Source: Desulfobacteraceae bacterium (GTDB lineage: Bacteria; Desulfobacterota; Desulfobacteria; Desulfobacterales; Desulfobacteraceae). Taken from it: 64,000 bases of DNA. The notes beneath the pieces are model-generated. The model saw only the letters and a program-made list of their open reading frames with translations. It did no database searches and was not told the origin of the DNA. The stretch is from positions 62,001 to 126,000 of the forward strand of contig JADGFI010000001.1 in NCBI GenBank assembly GCA_016743945.1. The letters run 5' to 3'. A program made the position numbers and the translations under genes. The number at the start of each line of letters is the position of its first letter. Positions within the stretch are counted from its first letter, which is position 1. Shown one piece after another: positions 10,262 to 19,251 of the stretch.

Positions 10262-11050
10262 CTAATTATCGGCTTTTATAATATCGTAAATTTGTTTTTC
10301 CTTGTCTGTGAGATCCTGATTTTGATCCAGGGTCTTTTCCAGGAAGCAATGGTAAAAGTCATGGCGGAGACTGTCCCTATTGGCAATGATAAACCATTGG
10401 TTCCGGGTCCAGTTAATGGGGGCCTGGTTTTCATTTCCGGCCTCAAATATCCCCACCAGAGCTTCTCTTTTGTCGGTAATAATATCAAAGGATCTGCCGC
10501 CAATGGTTTTTATCAGGTTTTCGTGGTCGGGATGGGTCACCTGGACGTCAAAGCGTTTTGGGATGTTGCCCATGGCAATGTAACGGATCGCAACCCCTTT
10601 TTTTTCAGCAGCGATTAACGCGTCGGATAGATGCCTGTCTGCCTCGGGAAAAAGCCTGACATAGATTTCTTCCTGGGCTGTTTCTATCATTTCTCTGGCC
10701 TTTTCCATGACCGTGTCATAGCCGGTCAAGGTCCAGACATATTCAAAGTCCTGCCTTTGGGAAGCCTTGGCAATTTCTCTTTCAAAGGCCGTAATATTTT
10801 TATCAAACCCTCTTTTTAAGCGTCGGATCAGTTCATCCGATGGCAGGGGGGCGTACTGGCCCTCTTTGATTTCAATCACATACCCCTTGGAGATCAAGCT
10901 TCGCAGGACATCATAAATTCGTGACCTTGCAATCCCTGATATTTTGCTCAACTGGGATCCATTGATGGGATGATTGCCCACCAATGCCATATAGCAGGCG
11001 GCTTCATATTGGGAAAATCCCAGATCCTTTAACCGTGAGTTGCTTTCCAT
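10262..11050 (-). CDS. TrmB-family transcriptional regulator
   Basis: Regulator of about 262 residues with an N-terminal winged helix (residues 5-70, including SQLSKISGIARSRIYDVLRSL), a short coiled linker near 80-105 and a C-terminal phospholipase D-like sensor region, the layout of TrmB proteins that respond to sugars or other small ligands. I chose the ATG at 11050 because GGAG lies just upstream of it, whereas the longer start at 11062 has no ribosome-binding site and falls in the edge of a perfect 11-bp inverted repeat (11062-11089). That repeat would then be the operator or leader for autoregulation and for control of rocD, 13 bp downstream. The ligand is unknown; ornithine or arginine would fit the neighbour but is inference. 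Confidence 0.8.
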   Translation of the reverse strand: MESNSRLKDLGFSQYEAACYMALVGNHPINGSQLSKISGIARSRIYDVLRSLISKGYVIEIKEGQYAPLPSDELIRRLKRGFDKNITAFEREIAKASQRQDFEYVWTLTGYDTVMEKAREMIETAQEEIYVRLFPEADRHLSDALIAAEKKGVAIRYIAMGNIPKRFDVQVTHPDHENLIKTIGGRSFDIITDKREALVGIFEAGNENQAPINWTRNQWFIIANRDSLRHDFYHCFLEKTLDQNQDLTDKEKQIYDIIKADN

Positions 11051-11061
11051 ACGTTTCTCCA

Positions 11062-11089
11062 TTAAGTTGCTACCTTGATAGCAACTTAA
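11062..11089. promoter_or_regulatory. Perfect 11-bp inverted repeat, candidate operator of the TrmB-type regulator
   Basis: Arms TTAAGTTGCTA and TAGCAACTTAA are exact complements separated by 6 bp (CCTTGA). The element lies 12 bp upstream of the preferred start of the regulator gene. Size and position fit a dimeric winged-helix protein binding its own promoter. A leader hairpin is the alternative, but no T run follows on either strand. Confidence 0.65.
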
Positions 11090-11150
11090 CTATGTAAGGT
11101 CTGATTGTCAACATGAATCTTTTCTTAAAAAAAAATGAAGCATCAAAGAA

Positions 11151-11180
11151 TTGACAATTGGGCCTTCCTGTGAGCATATA
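11151..11180 (+). promoter_or_regulatory. Candidate sigma-70 promoter for ssb
   Basis: TTGACA at 11151-11156, 18 bp, then CATATA at 11175-11180, about 50 bp upstream of the ssb start. The -35 box is perfect and the -10 box is moderate. The divergent regulator gene begins about 100 bp to the left. Confidence 0.5.
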
Positions 11181-11231
11181 AATAGATTAATATTATCAAC
11201 ATCTAATTAAATTATATGAGGAGTAAAAAAA

Positions 11232-11732
11232 ATGGCTGGCGTTAATAAAGCGATTATTCTAGGTCGTCTCGGACAAAATCCGGAAATATCATACACCCAG
11301 TCCGGACTTGCCGTCTGTAAATTTTCCCTTGCAACTTCAAGAAAACAAAAAAACGGGCAGGAAGTGACACAGTGGCATCGTTGCACCGCCTTTGATAAGG
11401 CAGGTGAATTAATTTCCAAGTATGTCAGCAAGGGAGACATGCTCTATATAGAAGGGGAAATTACCTACGGCCAATATGAAAAAGACGGTATTACAAGGTA
11501 CACAACCGATATCATCGTGAGGGAATTTAATTTTATCAGTTCCGGTGGCGCCAGGCAGGGCCAAAACACCCAGCAGGGCGGCGGATACCAGGGGAACCAG
11601 AGCGGGTATCAACCCAACAATGCCCCTTCCCAGGGAAACCAGGGACCCAACAGCAATAATTTTCAGGGCCAGACAAACCCCGGGATGACCGGTGGCCAGG
11701 ATTCCATTCCAGACGATGATATCCCATTTTAA
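11232..11732 (+). CDS. ssb: Single-stranded DNA-binding protein
   Basis: Protein of 166 residues with the OB fold of bacterial SSB in the first 105 residues (KAIILGRLGQNPEI at the start, WHRCTAFDKAGE near 47-58), a flexible Gly/Gln/Asn-rich linker from about 108 to 155, and the conserved acidic tail DDDIPF that recruits repair and replication partners. It coats single-stranded DNA as a tetramer during replication and repair. The length is typical. The start has GAGGAG at 11217-11222. It stands alone between a candidate promoter and a hairpin terminator, so it is probably monocistronic. Confidence 0.97.
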   Translation: MAGVNKAIILGRLGQNPEISYTQSGLAVCKFSLATSRKQKNGQEVTQWHRCTAFDKAGELISKYVSKGDMLYIEGEITYGQYEKDGITRYTTDIIVREFNFISSGGARQGQNTQQGGGYQGNQSGYQPNNAPSQGNQGPNSNNFQGQTNPGMTGGQDSIPDDDIPF

Positions 11733-11762
11733 CCGATACATATATTAGTTTTGTAAACTTTG

Positions 11763-11794
11763 AAGGCGTAACCTGTTGGTATACGCCTTTATTG
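11763..11794 (+). terminator. Rho-independent terminator after ssb
   Basis: Stem AAGGCGTA (11763-11770) pairs with TACGCCTT (11782-11789) and is followed by the T-rich TATTGTTT. It lies 31 bp after the ssb stop. Confidence 0.7.
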
Positions 11795-11921
11795 TTTCAA
11801 ACCAAAATACCCAATGATTGTTTGTAGTTAATTAACATTACAAAGTATTGGAAATATTATTTTTCCCATAATTTATCATAAAGATACAATTATTTGGCAA
11901 TCATGAAGATAGAATCCTAAT

Positions 11922-12539
11922 TTAAGGAAACTTTTGCCGCCACTGCCGGGGGCTTTTATAGGCAGCTCCCTGGATCCACATTCCTTTCCGGGACTGCTTT
12001 GCCCTTTTTTCTGCTTGAAAGTAGGGGGCTGCATCAAATTTTTTGGACCGTTTTCCCCGGTAAACTTCAGCGAATCCAGACCGGACCATTTCAAGGTTTA
12101 TATTGGTTTCATTGACAAAAATTTCTGCCAATACCCGATTATACCCGCCCATACCATATTGTTTTAAAGAAATTGTTTTTTTTTGGAGGAGGAGGATCAG
12201 TTTTTGTTTTGCCTGGAGGCTGTATGGCTGGCGCTTTTGTCCTTTTCTGCCAAGTTCCGGGGTATCTATGCCCACCAGTCGTATGGTAAATTTTAGGCCA
12301 AAGCCTTTCACCTGTATGGTATCGCCATCAAATATTTTCACGATGGTAAATTGATGTCCCCTGGGAAGGATAAACTTTTCTTCGAAGAGTTGTTCTACCC
12401 GTCCATTTTCCGGAGGCGAAATGTTGCTGAAGTGTTGGATGCCCTCGGAATCGGTCCATGAATACATGGAACCGGATAAAATAATACCGGCAAGGACGGT
12501 AAACAAAATAAAATAGATTGTTTTCAGAAGAGGAGACAT
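11922..12539 (-). CDS. Thermonuclease-like secreted nuclease with DUF4124 segment
   Basis: About 205 residues. After a hydrophobic N-terminal helix (residues 5-23, signal or anchor) comes a short DUF4124 motif (YSWTDSEGIQHFSN), then a staphylococcal-nuclease fold. The active-site pattern is present: FDGDTIQV, the arginine in IRLVGIDTPE with its aspartate and glutamate, and a second arginine in NRVLAEIF. Such enzymes cut DNA and RNA with calcium outside the cytoplasm. The ATG at 12539 is preferred over the in-frame GTG at 12548 because GGGTGG lies at a better distance. It is on its own, 97 bp from the methyltransferase gene upstream. Confidence 0.85.
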   Translation of the reverse strand: MSPLLKTIYFILFTVLAGIILSGSMYSWTDSEGIQHFSNISPPENGRVEQLFEEKFILPRGHQFTIVKIFDGDTIQVKGFGLKFTIRLVGIDTPELGRKGQKRQPYSLQAKQKLILLLQKKTISLKQYGMGGYNRVLAEIFVNETNINLEMVRSGFAEVYRGKRSKKFDAAPYFQAEKRAKQSRKGMWIQGAAYKSPRQWRQKFP

Positions 12540-12636
12540 GGACGCCACCCTTTTTATGGAAGCCGGTTTTTTTGGGAACCTTGAAAAAGTATAACCAAAA
12601 CAGCTTATGCGGGCAAGTTTATTCTCTTGTTTTTTT

Positions 12637-13449
12637 TCATGAGTCTTTTTTCATGATCAGGCCTGACCAGTTTTTGTCATCCATCTGCCAGACCAATGTG
12701 AATCCTATCTTAGTGTAATGGGATATCAATTCTTCTTTTTCCCATTGCCGGATCCCCGATAAGATGATGATTCCTTTTGGGCAAAGACTGGTTTGGATGA
12801 GACTGGACAGCTGTTTGAGGGTAGGAAATCTTAAGTTTGCACAGATGACTGAAAATCGGGATTCGCATACCGGCATATAGTCTTCAAAGACTGAGATTCG
12901 ATGGGCAAGATGATTGAGGGTCACATTTTTTCGGGCTTCACTCGCGGCATTGGGATCAATCTCCCAGGCCTCGCAGCTCTCTATCCCGGCACGGCAGAGG
13001 GCTAGAGCCAAGACCCCTGATCCCGTGCCGATATCAGCTCCCATTGAAGCGTTTGGAAACTCGATTATAGGCGTTCTTAAAAAGGCAGTGTCAATGGCTT
13101 CCAGGCACAGCCGGGTGGTGGGGTGGTGGCCGGAACCAAAAGAGATCCCAGGCTCAATGAGAATATCAAGTTCATCGGGGCTTGCCTGGCTTTCTCTGTT
13201 GGAAGGTCTGAGAAAGAAATGATCGGTAACCCGGACTGGTTTTAAAAAATTTTGGGCCACATAGGTGGCACCGTATAGGTCCTGGTAGGCGAGTTCCTGG
13301 TCATCCACAAGCGCTTTGAGAATTTTTTTTGCCTGGATAAAAGAAATGGACAGCCCGGCAGCAATCTGCTGAATATAGGTCCGGGCTGTCAGTCTCGTTT
13401 CAGATTCGTAGAGAATGTCCAGTACAACCTTCCGATTAAAGGGAATCAT
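12637..13449 (-). CDS. PrmA-like (ribosomal protein L11 methyltransferase family) methyltransferase
   Basis: 270 residues. An N-terminal winged-helix-like part (1-65) precedes a class I SAM methyltransferase with the PrmA signature GISFGSGHHPTTRLCLEA near 104 and the SAM loop ADIGTGSGVLALAL near 138. The catalytic loop reads NLRFP, not the NPPY/NIL form seen in many PrmA enzymes, and the N-terminal substrate domain of true PrmA is not obvious, so L11 may not be the target. The gene overlaps the small gene upstream by 14 bp and is the last of a leftward run from mnmE, suggesting one transcript. Confidence 0.75.
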   Translation of the reverse strand: MIPFNRKVVLDILYESETRLTARTYIQQIAAGLSISFIQAKKILKALVDDQELAYQDLYGATYVAQNFLKPVRVTDHFFLRPSNRESQASPDELDILIEPGISFGSGHHPTTRLCLEAIDTAFLRTPIIEFPNASMGADIGTGSGVLALALCRAGIESCEAWEIDPNAASEARKNVTLNHLAHRISVFEDYMPVCESRFSVICANLRFPTLKQLSSLIQTSLCPKGIIILSGIRQWEKEELISHYTKIGFTLVWQMDDKNWSGLIMKKDS

Positions 13450-13789
13450 GCCCCTCTTTTTTCAGCAGGTCATCGTACCAGCAGGCAAACTCGGACATAC
13501 CCCTGATTTTTTCATCTGAATTGATAATCCCCAGGCACATTTCAAAGGCGCCCTGGGCAAAGGTGTTATTGTATTCCTCATGGTCCACCTGGGACAAAAA
13601 TTCACGGATCAATTCCTGGGAAGTTCGTTTGGTTTTGTCTTTTCGAATGTCAATTGGGTCTTTGGGTTCGGCAAAGGGATTCCATTGTTCATACCCTTTT
13701 TTGAGAATCTGGCGCTGTCCTCTTTTGCCCATGGCATCGAAGATGGCTTTTTTTTTCTCTTCAATTTCTTCCGGGGTAAATTTATCCAT
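13436..13789 (-). CDS. Conserved hypothetical protein, soluble, about 117 residues
   Basis: A small hydrophilic protein with no family I can name. It begins DKFTPEEIEEKKKAIFDAMGKR, has a charged middle (PKDPIDIRKDK) and a helical C terminus (FEMCLGIINSDEKI). The frame is open further upstream, but the ATG at 13789 has GGAG about 8 bp before it and overlaps the end of the preceding gene by only 8 bp, so I use it. Overlaps on both sides point to translational coupling with the cysteine-cluster protein and the PrmA-like enzyme. Function is unknown. Confidence 0.7.
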   Translation of the reverse strand: MDKFTPEEIEEKKKAIFDAMGKRGQRQILKKGYEQWNPFAEPKDPIDIRKDKTKRTSQELIREFLSQVDHEEYNNTFAQGAFEMCLGIINSDEKIRGMSEFACWYDDLLKKEGHDSL

Positions 13790-14438
13790 TCTTTTTGACT
13801 CCAAGGTATCCTTCATTAAAATCAGTGACCAGGGCCATTGACACCGGGACCAGCATTTCATGCATTTTGATGTTTTCAGAGTTGATATCACGGATGAGCT
13901 CTGCAGACAAAAGCTGGAGTTGGGAATAAATTTTATCCATATTCAAGGTGGGGTAGGGTTCACCCTGGACAAAATTGGTTCGGCCGCAAATATGGCTGAC
14001 ACCGGCCGTGGAGGTAGGAATTCCGTATACCCTGCAGGTGATTGGCCGGTGTTCGTAGAGAACACACAAATTGTTTTCTCCCAAAAGGGGGCAGCGAACC
14101 CTTTCCTGGGACATTTGACCCACAATTTCCAATTGGTCGGCGCCATTTTTTACTTGCTTATAAGCATCCCGTTTCAATTTTACCAGGGCCCGATCTGTTT
14201 TGTCTGCAATTTCAATGATATCATTTTTGGCTTTTCCTGAGAATGCTTTCAAAAATTTGTTTTTTAAATACAGGGCCTCAATAAGGGTTAAATCGAAAAT
14301 TGCATAACAGCAATCACTGCATTTCTCCCGGCAGAACACTTCCTTGGGATATTCTTTTTTGACCCGGTCAAACACGGCATCCACAATGTGGACCAGGGCT
14401 TCGTATTTCACAAAATGTGTTTTTAAATCTAATGACAT
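13782..14438 (-). CDS. YkgJ-family zinc- or iron-binding cysteine-cluster protein
   Basis: About 218 residues with the two cysteine groups of the YkgJ/UPF0153 family: CREKCSDCC near residue 38 and CPLLGENNLCVLYEHRPITCR near 115-135. The eight-cysteine pattern is thought to bind a metal; no reaction is established. The ATG at 14438 is preferred because AAAGGA precedes it by 6 bp; the longer frame would need a TTG at 14459. Its start lies 11 bp past the mnmE stop, and it overlaps the next small gene, so it belongs to the mnmE transcript. Confidence 0.82.
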   Translation of the reverse strand: MSLDLKTHFVKYEALVHIVDAVFDRVKKEYPKEVFCREKCSDCCYAIFDLTLIEALYLKNKFLKAFSGKAKNDIIEIADKTDRALVKLKRDAYKQVKNGADQLEIVGQMSQERVRCPLLGENNLCVLYEHRPITCRVYGIPTSTAGVSHICGRTNFVQGEPYPTLNMDKIYSQLQLLSAELIRDINSENIKMHEMLVPVSMALVTDFNEGYLGVKKNG

Positions 14439-14448
14439 GGGGGGTCCT

Positions 14449-15858
14449 TTATTTTCCAATGCAAAAATTATTAAAGATAGTATCCAATATATCTATAGAG
14501 GCAGTTTCCCCGGTAATTGTTCCAAGAGAATCAATACTATTTTTCATGTCAATTGCAAGGGTTTCTTCTTCCTGTCCTTGGGCAAGGCCGGTTTTCACGG
14601 ATTCAAGAAAGGAAAGGGTTAGTTCCAAGGCTTTTTTGTGCCTTAGGTTGGGTATCACTGCAGATCTTTCCAAGGAAAGATCACGAATACAGGTCTCCAC
14701 GATCTTTTCTTTTAATTGCTTAATTCCCTGGTTCAACAGGGCAGATATTTTAACGACGGGTATCTTTGCATGGGCCGGTGTTAATTGCGGCAGATCCTTG
14801 TTGCCATGTTCCTGGAGCAAATCGATTTTATTGATCACCATGATGATTTTTTTTTCCAGGTTTTCTTCAGGGGGAATCATTTTTTGGAATTCTTTTTCTG
14901 AAAAAACAGATCCCGGCTCTATCATAAAGAGAATCAGATCTGCAGTGGCGATATGATCTTTTGCTTTTTCAATTCCAATGATTTCAACCAGGTCGTCTGT
15001 TTCATGAATGCCAGCCGTATCAATGATGACAAACGGTATGCCGTTAATGTTCAAGCCTTCTTCTATTGGGTCCCGCGTGGTCCCCGGAACAGGTGTTATA
15101 ATGGATTTATCTTGTTCCAACAGTCTGTTCATTAAGCTTGATTTTCCCACATTGGGTTTACCGCAGATGGCCACCCGGATGCCATCCTTAAGAAAGCAGG
15201 CATCGTCATGCTGCTGGATAAATTTTTTGGATTTTTCCATAACCTGATCCAGTTGGTCTCTTTCGTCAGGGGAGATCTCAAAGGTTTCCACTTCATCGGG
15301 GAAATCAATGGACGCTTCTAATCGCGACAACAAATTGATCAGGGGGGCTCGCAACTGCTGAATCCTGCGGTTGAGTTCTCCACGATTCTGGGAGGATGCA
15401 AATTTTAAGGAATTGGCTGAACGGGCATTGATGATATCGGCAACGGCTTCTGCCTGGGTCAGGTCGATGCGCTGGTTCAAAAAGGCCCGTTTTGTAAATT
15501 CACCGGGTTCTGACAGCCTTGCTCCTTGGGATATGACAAGCTCTAGAATGATTTTGAGCACAATGGTTCCGGAATGGGCCTGAATTTCAACCACATCTTC
15601 AGCTGTGTAGGAACGGGGCGCCTGCATGGGAATCACCAATACTTCGTCTATTACTTGTGGTGTGGCAGGATCTGAGTTGTCCAGGATAAACCCGTGACGT
15701 ACCCTGTGGGAAACCAGCACTGGCGTGATTTTTTTTGGCCCCTGCGTTGTTGAAAAAAGTAGGGTAACAATCTCAAAAGCCCGGGGACCGGAAATCCGTA
15801 TGACACCAATACCGCCACTTCCATATGGGGTTGCTATTGCGGCAATTGTATCATTCAT
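14449..15858 (-). CDS. mnmE: tRNA uridine-5-carboxymethylaminomethyl modification GTPase
   Basis: 469 residues, normal length. An N-terminal tetrahydrofolate-binding domain (IAAIATPYGSGGIGVIRISG) is followed by a helical domain holding an internal G domain (GKPNVGKSSLMNRL near 228, DTAGI near 275, NKID near 345) and ends in the conserved CIGK motif whose cysteine is required. With MnmG it modifies the wobble uridine of several tRNAs. The start codon overlaps the jag stop by one base, so they are translationally coupled, as in many bacteria. Confidence 0.97.
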   Translation of the reverse strand: MNDTIAAIATPYGSGGIGVIRISGPRAFEIVTLLFSTTQGPKKITPVLVSHRVRHGFILDNSDPATPQVIDEVLVIPMQAPRSYTAEDVVEIQAHSGTIVLKIILELVISQGARLSEPGEFTKRAFLNQRIDLTQAEAVADIINARSANSLKFASSQNRGELNRRIQQLRAPLINLLSRLEASIDFPDEVETFEISPDERDQLDQVMEKSKKFIQQHDDACFLKDGIRVAICGKPNVGKSSLMNRLLEQDKSIITPVPGTTRDPIEEGLNINGIPFVIIDTAGIHETDDLVEIIGIEKAKDHIATADLILFMIEPGSVFSEKEFQKMIPPEENLEKKIIMVINKIDLLQEHGNKDLPQLTPAHAKIPVVKISALLNQGIKQLKEKIVETCIRDLSLERSAVIPNLRHKKALELTLSFLESVKTGLAQGQEEETLAIDMKNSIDSLGTITGETASIDILDTIFNNFCIGK

Positions 15859-16901
15859 TATGTTTGGTTTTTAAGCCGTCGTTTCCCCCGAAAGGAGTTT
15901 TTCTTTTTGGGGAAAATTACCAGCCGCCGGTAATAGCCATCCCCCATGCTCTGGGTTCTGACCTGGGCATCATCCTTAAGGGCAAGGTGTACAATTCTGC
16001 GATCCTGGGCACTCATTTGGTTAATGGTGGTCGGTCGTCCGGTTTTTTTTGCTTTTTCCGCCATTTTATAGGCCAGATGTTTGAGGTTGGTTTTCCGGGT
16101 TTCCATATACCCTTCTATATCCACCTTTACCCGGACCCGGGCTTCACTTTTTCGGTTGATAATTTTATCTGTCAAAAACTGCATGGCATCCAGGGTCTGG
16201 CCCTTGCGGCCTATGAGAATACCGGCATTGCCCCCTGTGATCTTCAGGGTAAGGCGATCCTCTTCGGTTTCTGCTTCCACTGTGGCATCGTCGGTGATCA
16301 GATTGGCCATTTTCTGCAATGCTTCCTTGCCAAGATCTATGGATTCCTGGGTCACATCCACTGGAGGCGGAATCTCCTTTGGCAGCGGAATATCTTTGGG
16401 TTCTACTTCTAATTCCCACTTCCCATTGTTGTCTTCCGCTGCTTCCCGGGTCTGATCTAACTCGGGGTCCGGACTTGTTTGGGGGGCAGTGCCCACTTCT
16501 AATACTGGTTCTGGTGCCGGTTTTGGTTTTGCTTTTGGCTTTGGAGCTGGCTTAGGAGCTGGTTTAGGAGCTGGTTTAGGTGCTGGTTTAGGTGCTGGTT
16601 TAGGTGCTGGTTTAGGTGCTGGTTTAGGTGCCGGTGGATCTGTTTCCAGTCGGGTTTCTTCTCCAAAGGCTTCATCCACAATGGATCGGATTCCTTCTCG
16701 CTCTTCAGCAGAGGCAGCATCTGTATCCGGAAGAGTTGCCTTTATTTTGGCATCCTTTCTGCCGACTATGCCAAATATACCAGAGGCGCCTGCTGAAAGG
16801 ACTTGATAGTTCAGTTTTCCCTTGGCCACACCTAGGGCTGAACAAGCATTTTTCACAGCCGTGTCTACATCTTTTCCAGTAAATTCCTGGGTTTCTTTCA
16901 T
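15858..16901 (-). CDS. jag: Jag/KhpB RNA-binding protein with Pro-Lys-rich linker
   Basis: 347 residues, longer than the usual 200-250. A Jag N-terminal domain (1-50, EFTGKDVDTAVKNACSALGV) is joined by a low-complexity linker to a KH domain (about 205-275, with GRKGQTLDAMQFL) and an R3H domain (about 280-340, with QDRRIVHLALKDD). It binds RNA and is linked to cell envelope regulation. The linker holds an A-P-K-P array encoded by seven 12-bp direct repeats (16546-16629). The gene sits between yidC and mnmE in the conserved order; its start has AGGAGG just upstream (16907-16912). Confidence 0.92.
   Translation of the reverse strand: MKETQEFTGKDVDTAVKNACSALGVAKGKLNYQVLSAGASGIFGIVGRKDAKIKATLPDTDAASAEEREGIRSIVDEAFGEETRLETDPPAPKPAPKPAPKPAPKPAPKPAPKPAPKPAPKPKAKPKPAPEPVLEVGTAPQTSPDPELDQTREAAEDNNGKWELEVEPKDIPLPKEIPPPVDVTQESIDLGKEALQKMANLITDDATVEAETEEDRLTLKITGGNAGILIGRKGQTLDAMQFLTDKIINRKSEARVRVKVDIEGYMETRKTNLKHLAYKMAEKAKKTGRPTTINQMSAQDRRIVHLALKDDAQVRTQSMGDGYYRRLVIFPKKKNSFRGKRRLKNQT
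16546..16629. repeat. Seven tandem 12-bp repeats inside jag
   Basis: Unit GCTGGTTTAGGT on the plus strand, seven copies with small changes in the first two, in frame. On the coding strand each unit gives the tetrapeptide A-P-K-P. In-frame expansion or contraction would change only linker length. Confidence 0.9.
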
Positions 16902-16916
16902 ATAACCTCCTAAGTG

Positions 16917-18599
16917 TTAGGAAAATTTCTTTTGAGTATATTTCTGCTGGCCCATGGAAATAATATTGTTAACAAACATGTACAAGACAAGGCCTGCCGG
17001 AAAATTTATAAACAGCACGGTCATGAATATGGGCATGAGCATCATCATTTTTGCCTGCATGGGATCTCCTGCCGTTGGTGTCATTTTTTGCTGGAGCAGG
17101 AAGGAGGCACCCATGAGAAGGGTGAGCACCGGAATTCCGGCGGGTGCGTCCATAAAGGGAATGGTAAAATCAAAACTAAAAAGCCGGTCCGGTGCAGACA
17201 GGTCAGCGATCCACCCGAAAAAAGGTGCGTGACGCAGTTCAATGGCCTGGTACAGCATGCGGTAAAGGGCAAAAAATATGGGCATTTGAACCAGCAGCGG
17301 CAGACAGCCGGAAGCCGGATTGACCTTATAGGTTTTATACAAACCCATCACTTCCTGGTTCATCCGCTGTTTGTCGTCTTTATATTTTTCCCTCAGCTCC
17401 ATCATCAACGGCTGAACTTTTTTCATCTCGTTCATGGATTTATAGCTTTTTGTGCCAAGGGGCCAGAACACAAGTTTGATGAGAATGGTCAGCAAAATGA
17501 TGGCAATACCATAGTTGGGAATGAAATTGTGAATGGTATTCATGGTGATCAAAAGGGGTTTGGCAATGATATCAAACCAGCCAAAATTGATGGCTTTTTT
17601 CAGGTTGTTATCGTAGCCGCTTAAGAGCTTATAGCTTTTGGGACCCATATAATAGGTAAATTCGTACTGCCCTTGTTTCCCGGGATCCAACCGATCCATC
17701 TTCTGGACAAATCGGTTGGTGGCAATATCATTGGCATAGGAGAGGCTTAGTTTGGCTTTGACAGGTTCCCTGGGCATCACAGCGGTCATGAAGTACTGAC
17801 CCGTGTAACCGGCCCAGTCAATGGTGCCGTTAAAGGTGTCCTGGTCTTCGATATCATCCGGGGCAATATCTTCATATTTGTCGTTGATATAGGCCACAGG
17901 GCCTTGAAAGGCAAAGCGGGATTGTTTTTTCACCTCGTCATTATAAAATCCTGGCATGGAGATAACAATGGCATCATTCACCGGCATATCAGACCCATTT
18001 TGAATGAGAATATTGCAATCAATGAGAAAGGAATTTGCCCGAAAGGTGAATATTTTTTTTACGGAAATTCCCTGGGGATTCATCCATGAAAATACAATGG
18101 TTTTTTCCCCCTGGGACAGGTGGACAGCTGCGGTATCTGTCCCCGCGGTATAAACCGCATTGTCAAGTCCCTGGACGGTTCCCCCTTCTAGGTTAAAGGA
18201 CAGGGTTCCGTTGACAAGCTGTTTTGGGACCAATTGCTTTAATGGAGAGTTTTCCTGGATCGTTTCTCTATAGTTTGTTAGGGCAAAACTATGAACGGCT
18301 GCCAGATGTTCGGATATGGCAATCTCATACAGGGGGGTCGACACAGATATGGTCCGATAGTCTTTCACTGCAGGCTCGGGCTGCCTGCTTTGAACGGCCT
18401 GGCTCTGGCTCCCGTTCTCATTTGTATAATTTGAAACTCTGGGAGTGTTTGCCTGATTGTTTGACTGTACGGCTTCCCGGTTCTGGACTTCCTGGGACGG
18501 ATTAGTATTTTCAGGGGGTGCTGTAAAAAAATATTGATAGCCCACCAGGACCACCACGGAAAGCACCACTGCTAATAGTAATCTTTTTTGCTCATCCAT
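16917..18599 (-). CDS. yidC: Membrane protein insertase YidC
   Basis: About 560 residues, the Gram-negative form. An N-terminal membrane anchor (LLLAVVLSVVVLVGYQYFF) is followed by a large periplasmic beta domain (about 40-330) and a C-terminal five-helix insertase core with the hydrophilic-groove region ([31 protein letters not shown]). It inserts proteins into the inner membrane, alone or with SecYEG. The ATG at 18599 is chosen: AGGAGAG lies 5 bp upstream, while the upstream in-frame ATG has no such site. It follows yidD by about 77 bp. Confidence 0.97.
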   Translation of the reverse strand: MDEQKRLLLAVVLSVVVLVGYQYFFTAPPENTNPSQEVQNREAVQSNNQANTPRVSNYTNENGSQSQAVQSRQPEPAVKDYRTISVSTPLYEIAISEHLAAVHSFALTNYRETIQENSPLKQLVPKQLVNGTLSFNLEGGTVQGLDNAVYTAGTDTAAVHLSQGEKTIVFSWMNPQGISVKKIFTFRANSFLIDCNILIQNGSDMPVNDAIVISMPGFYNDEVKKQSRFAFQGPVAYINDKYEDIAPDDIEDQDTFNGTIDWAGYTGQYFMTAVMPREPVKAKLSLSYANDIATNRFVQKMDRLDPGKQGQYEFTYYMGPKSYKLLSGYDNNLKKAINFGWFDIIAKPLLITMNTIHNFIPNYGIAIILLTILIKLVFWPLGTKSYKSMNEMKKVQPLMMELREKYKDDKQRMNQEVMGLYKTYKVNPASGCLPLLVQMPIFFALYRMLYQAIELRHAPFFGWIADLSAPDRLFSFDFTIPFMDAPAGIPVLTLLMGASFLLQQKMTPTAGDPMQAKMMMLMPIFMTVLFINFPAGLVLYMFVNNIISMGQQKYTQKKFS

Positions 18600-18676
18600 T
18601 TTCTCTCCTAAACTTGAAAATTTTAAAAGGATTTTCATAATAAAGAAGAGGAAAACAGTTATGCGTTAGGGATAAA

Positions 18677-18889
18677 TTATGGGACCGGGTCATATCCTCC
18701 GGCATGGAATGGATGACAACGCAATATTCTCTTGACAGCAAGGGCAGTTCCCCTGATGCTGCCATGTTTTGCAACCGCTTCAAACGCATATGCCGAACAG
18801 GTCGGATAATATCTGCAATTCCGGCCGGTTAGCGGTGATATAAAAATTTGATAAAATTTAATAAATATTAATAATAGCTGTTTTATCAT
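18677..18889 (-). CDS. yidD: Membrane protein insertion efficiency factor
   Basis: 70 residues, complete. It shows the family core [19 protein letters not shown] and [13 protein letters not shown], after an amphipathic membrane-associating N terminus ([16 protein letters not shown]). It helps YidC-dependent insertion. Its ATG overlaps the rnpA TGA (ATGA), the usual coupling. Confidence 0.95.
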   Translation of the reverse strand: MIKQLLLIFIKFYQIFISPLTGRNCRYYPTCSAYAFEAVAKHGSIRGTALAVKRILRCHPFHAGGYDPVP

Positions 18890-19239
18890 GACACTGCCGC
18901 TGTTATTTTTGTAAAAAGTTTATCAAGCTTCTCAATAATTTGTCTGTTAGATAGCGTGGTCAGACCTTTCCGTCCAATGATGTTTATGTCCCTGGTTCCC
19001 GGAATAGAATCTTTCCTATGTCTAAAATATTCCCTTATAATTCTTTTTATCCGGTTACGCGCTACTGCATTCCCCACTTTTTTAGATACGGTAATTCCAA
19101 TTCGATTGCATTTGCCTGTCCCGTCAAGGACGGCTGCTATAAAAAAGCCCGTGTGTATCTTTTGCCCTTGTTTCGAAAGCGTTAAAAACTGGCTCCTTTT
19201 TCGGAGCCGCACCTCTTTGGGTAAAGAAAAGTTATTCAA
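18886..19239 (-). CDS. rnpA: Ribonuclease P protein component
   Basis: 117 residues. The basic protein binds RNase P RNA and aids tRNA 5' maturation. The RNR signature ([16 protein letters not shown]) and the N-terminal [13 protein letters not shown] are clear. The start is a TTG with AAGGGA 5 bp upstream; the homologous N terminus of other RnpA proteins begins here, so the rare start is likely real. It lies 12 bp after rpmH. Confidence 0.95.
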   Translation of the reverse strand: MNNFSLPKEVRLRKRSQFLTLSKQGQKIHTGFFIAAVLDGTGKCNRIGITVSKKVGNAVARNRIKRIIREYFRHRKDSIPGTRDINIIGRKGLTTLSNRQIIEKLDKLFTKITAAVS

Positions 19240-19251
19240 TAAATCCCTTTA

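Noticed and set aside
16546..16629. CRISPR-like array
   Set aside because: Units are 12 bp, contiguous and in frame inside a gene; there are no spacers and no cas genes.
16489..16806. Plus-strand Gly/Ala/Leu-rich frame of 105 codons
   Set aside because: It is the back strand of the jag repeat linker; its repetitive G-x-G-A pattern comes only from the 12-bp repeats.
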